Assembly: GCA_964392345.1 (NCBI GenBank)
Contig: CAYMPQ010000083.1
Coordinates: 1 to 5,677 of the forward strand
Length of the DNA: 5,677 nucleotides
Source: JAUVXY01 sp964392345
Lineage (GTDB): Bacteria > Actinomycetota > Humimicrobiia > Humimicrobiales > Humimicrobiaceae
Direction of reading: 5' to 3'
Position 1 is the first letter of the stretch, and the number at the start of each line of letters is the position of its first letter. The notes below the pieces were generated by a model that saw only the letters and a list, made by a program, of their open reading frames with translations, searched no databases and was not told the origin of the DNA. Both the position numbers and the translations under genes were made by a program. This document shows, in pieces, positions 1 through 5,471 of this stretch.

Positions 1-2
1 GT

Positions 3-308
3 GGCGCATATGCCCTATTACATCCCATAAACTTCGACGAGCCTTTCGGGCTTTCCGTAGTGGAGGCCATGGCTTGTGGAACACCTGTAATTGCTTTTAA
101 TCGGGGCAGTATGCCGGAAATCATTGCTAATGGTATCACAGGTTTTCTTGTGCATAATTTGGATGAGATGGCTGAAGCTGTTGTCAAAGCCAGGCAACTA
201 GACAGGTTCCAATGCCGCAAATTGATCAGGGAACGGTTCAGTGCGGACCGTATGGTGCAAGATTACATAGGAGTTTATGAAAAGATTATCAGGCAGAAAA
301 AAGTGTGA
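3..308 (+). CDS. GT4-type glycosyltransferase, C-terminal part (5' end outside window)
   Basis: The reading frame is open from the left edge (first full codon at 3), so this is the last 101 residues of a longer gene. A GTG at 60 lies inside the conserved domain and is not the real start. The fragment reads HPINFDEPFGLSVVEAMACG followed by TPVIAF and GSMPEII. This is the nucleotide-sugar binding end of a GT-B fold GT4 enzyme, with the intact E-x7-E pair (Glu of DEPFG and Glu of VVEAM) that contacts the donor sugar. The tail (ITGFLV, then a helical stretch ending in IIRQKKV) is normal for the family. It would act in the cytoplasm or at the inner face of the membrane, moving a sugar from a nucleotide donor. 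The 3' end overlaps the cupin gene by 32 bases, so the two were co-transcribed. The next genes concern mannose, so a mannosyltransferase is a fair inference, but the donor cannot be read from this part. Confidence 0.9.
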   Translation, partial: GAYALLHPINFDEPFGLSVVEAMACGTPVIAFNRGSMPEIIANGITGFLVHNLDEMAEAVVKARQLDRFQCRKLIRERFSADRMVQDYIGVYEKIIRQKKV

Positions 309-641
309 GGATCATAGACCCCGGAGCTTTTATGAGATTCTTTCGGATGCTCCAGATCATAAGGTCAAGAGGATTACTGTCTACCCGGGTAAGCGTTTAA
401 GTTGCCAGCGCCATTTCAGGAAATCTGAACATTGGTATATAATCAGTGGCAAGGCGGTGGTGACTAAAAACAGTAGGGACATCGAGCTGATATCAGGCCA
501 GGCTATAGATTTACCTGTGCTAACATGGTATTGCATCCAGAATCGGGGTTCAAAAATATGGTATTCACTGAAATCCAGACTGGTGATTATTTTAAAGAAG
601 ATGATATCGAAAGCTTGGAGGATGATTATGGCAGGAATTAA
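277..641 (+). pseudogene. Cupin mannose-6-phosphate isomerase-like gene, frameshifted
   Basis: This is a small single-cupin protein of the type II phosphomannose isomerase family, which interconverts fructose 6-phosphate and mannose 6-phosphate on the way to GDP-mannose. Residues 1-93 read in frame from ATG 277, which has AGGAG at 269-273 with a short 3-base spacer. Family landmarks are YEILSDAPDHKVKRITVYPG, QRHFRKSEHW (motif 1, His46 and Glu51) and ISGQAIDLP. After GSK the frame shifts. The expected ending NMVFTEIQTGDYFKEDDIES, LEDDYGRN and a TAA at 639-641 lie in the +2 frame. One missing A in the run at 552-556 explains it. The repaired protein would be about 121 residues, normal for the family. 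Further decay: RPWG is RPRS (residues 14-17), and motif 2 has PVLTWY where P-x-G-x-x-H is expected, so a metal-binding His is Tyr. The gene is most likely dead, unless the missing base is a sequencing error. Confidence 0.85.
617..621 (+). promoter_or_regulatory. Shine-Dalgarno site that sets the GH130 start
   Basis: GGAGG at 617-621 stands 6 bases before ATG 628, a good ribosome binding site inside the 3' end of the cupin gene. It supports an independent GH130 start at 628 rather than a cupin-GH130 fusion from 277. An in-frame ATG at 622 is too close to the site to be used. Confidence 0.75.
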
Positions 642-1299
642 TGAACCAATCATAAAACGTTATGAGAAGAATCCCATCTTGACTAAGCATGATGTTCCTT
701 ATCCAGTGGAGACGGTGCACAATGCTGGTGTGGTAAAGCATAATAATAAATATATCATGTTATTTAGATCCCACCGTCGTAACGGCCGTTCGATAATCGG
801 TATTGCAGAAAGCGATGATGGGCTAAGTTTTAAAGTCAAGCCGGAACCATTTATAACTCCAGCGAATGTGGAGCCATTTGCTTCCTATGAGGAATATGGC
901 GTGGAAGACCCCCGTATCTGCGTCATGGGTGGTGAATATCTTATTACCTATAGTGCGTACTCCAAACATGGCGTGCGTGTGGTACTGGCAAAAACTAATG
1001 ACTTTACGAGCATTGAACGTGTTTCGCTGATTACGCAGGCAGACTATCGCAATGTGGTTCTTTTCCCTGAAAAGATTAATAACCGTTATGTTCGACTGGA
1101 CCGCCCCCACTCGGAAATATCTCCCTGGTCTATCTGGATATCCTACTCTCCAGACCTGATTCATTGGGGAGATTCCAAAATTGTAATCAAGCCCCTGATT
1201 TACCACTGGGATGAAATGAAGGTGGGACCGGGAGCCACACCCGTCAAAACGGGTAAGGGTTGGCTAAACATTTATCATGGTGTTTTTTATAGTATTTAA
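628..1299 (+). pseudogene. GH130 beta-mannoside phosphorylase/hydrolase, 3'-truncated
   Basis: The 223 residues are the N-terminal two thirds of a GH130 five-bladed beta-propeller enzyme. The family phosphorolyses or hydrolyses beta-mannosides, releasing mannose 1-phosphate in the phosphorylases. Landmarks are NPILTKHDVPYPVETVHNAG (residues 15-34), KYIMLFRSHRRNGRS, YGVEDPRI (90-97, with Asp94 at the position of the family's proposed general acid), LFPEKINNRYVRLDRP (145-160), WISYSPDLIHWGD and GWLNIYHGV (211-219). Homologues usually run on for roughly 80-120 residues after IYHGV. Here the frame gives FYSI and stops, and the DNA beyond is A+T rich with no GH130 sequence, so the last blades are missing. 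The start overlaps the old cupin stop by 14 bases, typical of a tight operon with the preceding glycosyltransferase and isomerase. The protein is probably non-functional because the propeller cannot close. Family assignment is firm, substrate (beta-1,2 or beta-1,4 mannoside) is not. Confidence 0.85.
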
Positions 1300-1300
1300 C
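1280..1300. other. Breakpoint: GH130 homology and G+C content end together
   Basis: GH130 similarity stops after the codons for IYHGV (about 1281). Base composition falls sharply at the same place: row 1201-1260 has 34 G/C of 60, row 1321-1380 has 13 of 60. No terminal repeats, target duplication or transposase reading frame are seen on either side. The likely cause is an old deletion or illegitimate recombination joining two DNA segments. An assembly join cannot be excluded. Confidence 0.6.
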
Positions 1301-1336
1301 ATTATAAAAAATAAAAAAATCTCTAAGAGAATTATA

Positions 1337-1483
1337 TCAGGATAATATTTTCTTTTTTCTATTAAATAATACCTTAGTGTTTCTTGAATTATTGTTACTG
1401 TAGGTACTTGCTATAAGTAAACCCCATATACCAAATAAAGCACCACCTGCAATTAAACAGAATATTATAATACCAGAATGCAA
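1337..1483 (-). CDS. Possible 48-residue single-span membrane peptide or gene remnant
   Basis: The minus strand reads TTG at 1483 to TGA at 1337-1339. The peptide has a short polar start, a hydrophobic glycine-rich span GIIIFCLIAGGALFGIWGLL (residues 4-23), then a polar Asn/Ser run and a basic tail NRKKKILS. That is one clean transmembrane helix with a positively charged cytoplasmic end. AAGG lies about 9 bases before the TTG, a passable ribosome site. An in-frame stop lies just upstream, so it is either a real small protein or the 3' end of a larger broken membrane gene. The shape resembles the last membrane span of Wzz-like chain-length proteins, and another frame just upstream reads LPLEVLKMAIKG. 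That would require a frameshift and is only a suggestion. I do not recognise the family. Confidence 0.25.
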   Translation of the reverse strand: MHSGIIIFCLIAGGALFGIWGLLIASTYSNNNSRNTKVLFNRKKKILS

Positions 1484-1511
1484 GTATTTCTACCTTTTAT
1501 GGCCATCTTTA

Positions 1512-1530
1512 AAACTTCCAATGGAAGTTT
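1512..1530. repeat. Perfect 9-bp inverted repeat
   Basis: AAACTTCCA, one central A, then TGGAAGTTT. As RNA it would form a hairpin of about 7-8 pairs with a 3-5 base loop. No T-run follows on either strand, so it is not a standard intrinsic terminator. It may be an operator-like dyad or chance. Confidence 0.5.
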
Positions 1531-1620
1531 AGTGATCTGAGTCTAAAGCATGACCCACTATTTTATGGAACAGAGGTTCTTAGGATATATTTTTACCAGT
1601 TAAGATACATTTTGATTTTA

Positions 1621-1655
1621 ATACTGTGACGAATTTTTTGTCACTATACTGTGAC
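1621..1655. repeat. Repeated ATACTGTGAC with opposed GTCAC half-site
   Basis: The 10-mer ATACTGTGAC occurs at 1621-1630 and again at 1646-1655, 25 bases apart start to start. Between them is the reverse half-site GTCAC (1640-1644). This gives GTGAC-N9-GTCAC-N6-GTGAC, three alternating half-sites in 30 bases. The arrangement suggests a binding site for a dimeric regulator, or two mutually exclusive hairpins. It lies about 280 bases upstream of the glycosyltransferase at 1938. The spacing does not fit the TGTGA-N6-TCACA site of CRP-type proteins. Confidence 0.5.
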
Positions 1656-1740
1656 TTTATACCGAAAAAGAAGCTCTAGATAAGGGCATGTATTTGGAAA
1701 ATTAAAAAACCATTACACAATTTTTAAATATTATTGATCA

Positions 1741-1769
1741 TTTTCATTGAAGGCTTATTGTGTCATAAT
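1741..1769 (+). promoter_or_regulatory. Weak sigma-70-like promoter candidate before the plus-strand glycosyltransferase
   Basis: TTTTCA (1741-1746, four of six matches to TTGACA), a 17-base spacer and CATAAT (1764-1769, five of six matches to TATAAT). In DNA this rich in A+T such a pair is common by chance. It is the best-spaced candidate I found upstream of 1938. Confidence 0.2.
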
Positions 1770-1835
1770 ACCTTTCAAGAAATAATTAATTGGTTATTAA
1801 ACTTTTTACAAAATATTAAGAGCAAAAGAAAGAAA

Positions 1836-1931
1836 ATGCTAAATATAAAAAGCGAAGGTATTATTTTAGAAAAGACTAATCTACCATTTGAAAATAAGGC
1901 AGTCTTAAATGCTGGAAGAGTTAAAAAATAA
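1836..1931 (+). pseudogene. N-terminal fragment of a second GH130 gene
   Basis: ATG 1836 opens 31 codons ending at TAA 1929-1931. The peptide includes IKSEGIILEKTNLPFENKAV, followed by LNAGRVKK. The pattern (G)IILE-T-x-x-FENKAVLN is the N-terminal strand of GH130-like proteins of about 300-350 residues, and NAG-x-VK also matches NAGVVK of the GH130 gene at 628. Everything after this strand is missing and the next gene starts 6 bases later, so a deletion seems to have joined the GH130 start to the glycosyltransferase. No good ribosome site precedes it (only AAAGAAAG). It may still serve as a translated leader, since the following glycosyltransferase has no Shine-Dalgarno of its own in the right place. 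Alternatively it is an unrelated short peptide with a chance match. Confidence 0.55.
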
Positions 1932-1937
1932 TTAAAT

Positions 1938-3170
1938 ATGTCTAAGAAAAATCCAATTGTACTCGTATCCAGTTATTATCCCAGATTATGTGGTATAGCC
2001 ACATTCTGTGAAGAAGCTCGTGAATTCATTCAAAAAGCAAATCCAGAAAGAGAAGTCCTGGTTATTAGTCATACTGATGGATCTGGGAAAGGAGTTTATC
2101 CGATTATCGATACCTCCAATCGTTTTTGGTGGAAACCGGTTGCAGAAAAAATTAAGAAATTAGAGCCTTATGTTATTCACATAGAACATGAATACGGTTT
2201 ATATGAGCATATAGACAATAGAGGTATCGGGGACAGAAATCAGGGTTTTATAGAATTTTTAGGTTCTATTAATGAATTTCCCATAGTAGTTGAACCACAT
2301 ACTGTCCATGGGAGATTAAAGGATTTTGAAGAAAATTTTATTTATCAGCTGTGTGAAGATTCCGATATAGTTTTATTTAAAAGTCAATATCAAAAATGGA
2401 GACTCAATTGGACTTTTACACAAATAAAATGGCAAATGCCCAAAAACATTATGATTGTACCCCATGGAGCAAGAGTTGATAAGAATTGGAGTGAAACCGA
2501 GATCCCGAAGCTAAAGGAAGAACTGGGTTTAAACAAGATCAAGCACTTAAGCAATAATCTAGTCGGTCTTGTGGGCTGGATACAGTCAAATAAAAGATGG
2601 GATATTTTGACTTCTATGTGGGAAGAAATAATTAAGGAAATAAAAGTAAAAACCGGTGAGGATTGGGATTTACTTGCTGCAGGTACAATAAGAGATGCGG
2701 CTCATTTAGAGGATTATAATAATTACAAAAAAAGCTTAGAAATTTTAGAGAATAAAGGTGTTGCTCACTATTACGAATTCATTCCCAGAGGTGATATTTA
2801 CTATAAAGTAATGGCAGTTTGTAATTTTATAGTGCTTCCCACAGTTGATGAAACCCAATCAGGAACATTGGCAAGAATTATTTCTTTAAACAAACCTTAT
2901 GTCACAACTGCTCCGTTAGAAGGATTAACTGCCCAGACTCTTAAAAATGAAGGCGGACTGCTGTTTACTGATAGGCAAATGCTAAAAGAAAAGGTTATTA
3001 AGTTAGCTTGTGAAAAGGATTTGCGAAATACAATGTCAAGCAATCTGAAAAGATATTTAAATGAAGTTGTATCCTGGGAAATAATCGCTAAAAAATATAA
3101 AAAAGCATATATACTTGCAAGGCTTCAAAAAATAAAAGGAGAAGAAATAAATTTACCTCCTGATTTCTAA
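1938..3170 (+). CDS. GT-B glycosyltransferase of the SSY-PR-CGIAT group (GT4-like)
   Basis: The 410-residue protein has the two Rossmann-like halves of a GT-B transferase, which moves a sugar from a nucleotide donor in the cytoplasm. The N-terminal half opens with VLVSSYYPRLCGIATF (residues 8-23), a glycine-containing acceptor-site loop. Further motifs are IEHEYGLYE (82-90), EPHTVHG (119-125) and IVPHGARVD (173-181) before the hinge. The C-terminal half has LVGWIQSNKRWDIL (211-224), AHYYEFIPRGDIYYK (276-290) and DETQSGTLARI (304-314). In the last, the first acidic residue of the usual E-x7-E pair is present but the second is replaced. There is no signal peptide and no membrane span. ATG 1938 is 6 bases after the GH130 fragment stop. 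The nearest purine-rich site, GGAAGAG around 1914-1920, is too far, so translation may be coupled to the upstream frame. Its stop is one base from the stop of the opposing gene. Donor and acceptor are unknown; a mannosyltransferase is an inference from GH130 context. Confidence 0.88.
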   Translation: MSKKNPIVLVSSYYPRLCGIATFCEEAREFIQKANPEREVLVISHTDGSGKGVYPIIDTSNRFWWKPVAEKIKKLEPYVIHIEHEYGLYEHIDNRGIGDRNQGFIEFLGSINEFPIVVEPHTVHGRLKDFEENFIYQLCEDSDIVLFKSQYQKWRLNWTFTQIKWQMPKNIMIVPHGARVDKNWSETEIPKLKEELGLNKIKHLSNNLVGLVGWIQSNKRWDILTSMWEEIIKEIKVKTGEDWDLLAAGTIRDAAHLEDYNNYKKSLEILENKGVAHYYEFIPRGDIYYKVMAVCNFIVLPTVDETQSGTLARIISLNKPYVTTAPLEGLTAQTLKNEGGLLFTDRQMLKEKVIKLACEKDLRNTMSSNLKRYLNEVVSWEIIAKKYKKAYILARLQKIKGEEINLPPDF

Positions 3171-3171
3171 A

Positions 3172-4179
3172 TCATTTAGCAATTCCCAATCTCCTGGCAG
3201 CAAGATATGCCATTAAAAAGCATATGTTTGATTCGGCTCCTTGATTTAAATTTACACCTTCCGGATTTAATCCATCATAACATGCAAAGTTTTCATCTAT
3301 AAGAATAGTATTTTTTATATTATTACCCCAAAACCATTTATACCATTTTTCAGCCCAGGTCAAGTAGAAACTATCTTTTGTTGCATAGTATGCTTTTTCT
3401 AGACAGCAAACCATATATCCAGCATCAATTGGCTGTTGATCAAATAGCGCTTTGTCTTTACCTCTAAGATACCAGCCATTATTTCCAATAGGCGAGGGAA
3501 TATTATTTTCCTGGCAGTTCATTAATAAAAATTCTGTTGTTTTTTTGGCGATTTCAAAACTGATTTTACATTTTCTTTTTAAGTAAATCTCCCAAAGTGC
3601 CCAGGGGATAATAGCATTTGCATATACAAGATAATTTTCAAACCACTCCCAGTCATCTGAGCATGAATTAAAATAAAAATTGTGTAACTTTGTTTTTAAT
3701 TCATTTTCCAAACTGTCGTGATCATCAAGATTTATTAAACCTAATAGAGCTGATGATATTGCTCTTGGTGAAGTCCAGCTATAAGAATCTTTAATTAAAT
3801 TTTTGATAATTTTTTTTAGATCATTATCTTTATTAATATTTGTTGCTAAAAGGGACCATAAAGTTATACCGTAAGCTTCCTTCACATTTGATTTTGAAGT
3901 ATATTCTTCACTTCTAAAGTGACCCTCGCCATTATTAAAGCCTTTATCATTATTGTAAAAATAAAAATGATGAAGCAGGCCATCTTCTCTTTGAGCGCTC
4001 TGGATAAAATTTAAATAAATCGTTTGCAGCTTTTTATCTTTAAACTCATCAGCAACGATAAGTGCCCGCGCCTGATCTTCCAAAGCATATCCAAATTTAA
4101 GATTAGGTTTATTTAACTTTCCATGCTGATAGATTCCAATATCTGAGGTCATTGATCTTAATTTTTTAAGAGGGTCCAT
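3172..4179 (-). CDS. (Alpha/alpha) toroid protein associated with glycosyltransferases, function unknown
   Basis: The 335-residue protein is almost entirely helical, with repeating aromatic-rich helices like the (alpha/alpha)6 barrels of six-hairpin glycosidases and sugar epimerases. Motifs in order: TSDIGIYQH (11-19), GYALEDQARALIVA (30-43), QREDGLLHHF (63-72), DWEWFENYLVYANA (176-189), IGNNGWY (231-237), FDQQPIDA (246-253) and NQGAESN (312-318). I recall this motif set as a domain found at the C-terminus of, or beside, CGIAT-type glycosyltransferases. The conserved acidic residues suggest a carbohydrate site, but no activity is established to my knowledge. There is no signal peptide, so it is cytoplasmic. 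ATG 4179 is the first good start and begins just before the conserved region; its ribosome site (AAGAAAG, 5 bases away) is weak. It follows the minus-strand glycosyltransferase by 77 bases with no obvious terminator between, so the two probably form one transcript and work as partners. Confidence 0.75.
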   Translation of the reverse strand: MDPLKKLRSMTSDIGIYQHGKLNKPNLKFGYALEDQARALIVADEFKDKKLQTIYLNFIQSAQREDGLLHHFYFYNNDKGFNNGEGHFRSEEYTSKSNVKEAYGITLWSLLATNINKDNDLKKIIKNLIKDSYSWTSPRAISSALLGLINLDDHDSLENELKTKLHNFYFNSCSDDWEWFENYLVYANAIIPWALWEIYLKRKCKISFEIAKKTTEFLLMNCQENNIPSPIGNNGWYLRGKDKALFDQQPIDAGYMVCCLEKAYYATKDSFYLTWAEKWYKWFWGNNIKNTILIDENFACYDGLNPEGVNLNQGAESNICFLMAYLAARRLGIAK

Positions 4180-4256
4180 AATAACTTTCTTAATATAATT
4201 TAAAAATGGTTTTTTTATATTTATTTGAACTATTTAAGAGTTTTTATTGATTTACT

Positions 4257-5450
4257 TTAATCAGAATTTTTAATTTTATTTATAACCTCATCGAATAATG
4301 TAAGATGTTGAAGAGCTATATTATACCAGGTCATCAGTCTTCCGAACTTATATGTTTTCTTTTCCATTGCTGATTTTTTTTGTGGATTTTTGAATATGTC
4401 TGTCACTGCATCCGCAATAGCCTGAGAGTCTCTAAAAGGCACGATTAAACCCCTGCCATTTGCTAAAACTTCTTTTGCATAAAGATAAGGTGTAGAGATA
4501 CATATTTTACCAGCTCCGATTGCATACGCCAGGGCGCCTGAAGCTGACTGCTGTGGATCCAAATATGGAGTTACATGAATGTCTATAACTTTTAACCACT
4601 CGACGAGTTCATCTAAAGATATATATTTATTTATAAATTTCACATTTTTTTGTAAATCATATAATTTTATTTTTTCTTTTAAGAAATTTCTGTATTTTTC
4701 ACCAACTGTTTGTAGCACTACAGGGTGTGTCTGACCAATTATCAAGTACAATACATTAGAAAATTGCCTCTTTATATGTCTTAAGGCTTCTAATGTATAT
4801 TCAAGTCCTTTAATCTCTGATAAGAGATTTATATTACCAAGTATTAATCTGTCTTCTAATCCTTTTTTCTTTTTGTATTTACAATTAGGCTCCAGGAGTA
4901 TGTCGGGAACACCGTGAGGGATAATTTCTATTTTTTCTCCTGGATAATTGTATTCCTTAATAAGTTTTCCCAAACTTTGAGGCATCATAACTATTACTTT
5001 TTTAGCAAATTTGATTACATCTTTTAAGACCAGGCCGTATCCTTTACTGGCATCATAGGGTATTGTATGAGCGGTAACAATGAGGGGTTTTTTTACAAGC
5101 TCTATGAGCTTAATAATATATTCCCCAAATTCACCCCCATATAAACCAAATTCATGTTCCAGAACAACCATATCTGCTCTTGATTTATTGATATGATCAG
5201 CAGCTTTAATATAGGAATTAATTTTATATTGGTTGATTTTAAATTTAACTTCAGGGGGATAATTGATTTTATCTTCTGGTTTAACCAGTGCAAAGATTTC
5301 TGCTTTGGAGTATGGATTAATAAGGTTAATGGCTCCAGTTAAATCCTTTGTGTATGTTGCAATTCCACATTTTCTTGGTATATATGATGATATGTATATC
5401 CCATTTATACTTTTATTTTTTTCTCTTAAGACTTTTTCTAGCTTTTCCAA
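4257..5450 (-). CDS. GT4-like glycosyltransferase, partner of the toroid protein
   Basis: The 397-residue GT-B enzyme has GIYISSYIPRKCGIATY (17-33), LEHEFGLYGGEFGE (97-110), AHTI (127-130) and IIPHGVPD (176-183) in the acceptor half. The donor half has NLLSEIKGLEY (208-218), LIIGQTHP (236-243), VTPYLDPQQSASG (293-305), ALAYAIGAGK (306-315) and NGRGLIVPF (331-339). These are the standard signatures of a large bacterial GT4-like group. In this group the E-x7-E pair is replaced by a Q-containing SASGALAYA loop. It has no membrane span or signal peptide. The start is TTG 5450, preceded by AAAGG (5456-5460) at 5 bases; no ATG or GTG is available upstream before the in-frame stop, and the conserved region begins by residue 17. 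A rare start codon suggests modest expression. It heads the minus-strand pair with the toroid gene. Donor and acceptor are unknown; cell-surface or storage glycan synthesis is likely. Confidence 0.9.
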   Translation of the reverse strand: MEKLEKVLREKNKSINGIYISSYIPRKCGIATYTKDLTGAINLINPYSKAEIFALVKPEDKINYPPEVKFKINQYKINSYIKAADHINKSRADMVVLEHEFGLYGGEFGEYIIKLIELVKKPLIVTAHTIPYDASKGYGLVLKDVIKFAKKVIVMMPQSLGKLIKEYNYPGEKIEIIPHGVPDILLEPNCKYKKKKGLEDRLILGNINLLSEIKGLEYTLEALRHIKRQFSNVLYLIIGQTHPVVLQTVGEKYRNFLKEKIKLYDLQKNVKFINKYISLDELVEWLKVIDIHVTPYLDPQQSASGALAYAIGAGKICISTPYLYAKEVLANGRGLIVPFRDSQAIADAVTDIFKNPQKKSAMEKKTYKFGRLMTWYNIALQHLTLFDEVINKIKNSD

Positions 5451-5471
5451 AAAAACCTTTATTTCGCAAGT

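Larger units (their letters stand above)
1300..1835. other. A+T-rich stretch without an intact large gene
   Basis: These 536 bases hold no convincing long gene on either strand. Supported contents are a possible short membrane peptide on the minus strand (1337-1483), a perfect dyad at 1512-1530 and the GTGAC/GTCAC cluster at 1621-1655. A TTG-started frame from 1734 runs into the GH130 fragment at 1836, but its first 34 codons resemble nothing I recognise. A weak promoter-like pair exists at 1741-1769. The stretch looks like decayed intergenic DNA and gene remnants. Confidence 0.55.

Noticed and set aside
425..455. Loss of the second His of cupin motif 1 (H-F-R instead of H-x-H)
   Set aside because: I recall stand-alone members of this family with a similar H-x-K-R-x-E-H-W pattern, so it is not counted as decay.
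381..653. 90-codon minus-strand ORF across the cupin region
   Set aside because: It is antisense to a clear family match on the plus strand and shows no recognisable domain.
823..1206. 127-codon minus-strand ORF across the GH130 gene
   Set aside because: Shadow of strongly conserved GH130 coding sequence; no motif of its own.
1313..1330. Minus-strand hairpin TCTC-TTA-GAGA followed by seven T, a terminator candidate
   Set aside because: The stem is only four pairs, too weak to claim as an intrinsic terminator.
1621..1655. CRP/FNR-type operator
   Set aside because: The half-sites are spaced by 9 or wrongly oriented across 6 bases, unlike TGTGA-N6-TCACA.
1734..1835. Upstream extension of the GH130 fragment from a TTG at 1734
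   Set aside because: The first 34 codons match nothing in GH130 and there is no ribosome site; the ATG at 1836 fits the family start better.
1280..1940. Insertion sequence or transposon remnant as cause of the GH130 break
   Set aside because: No transposase frame, terminal inverted repeats or target-site duplication were found.
5102..5293. 63-codon minus-strand ORF inside the glycosyltransferase
   Set aside because: Out of frame with conserved transferase motifs that cover the same bases.
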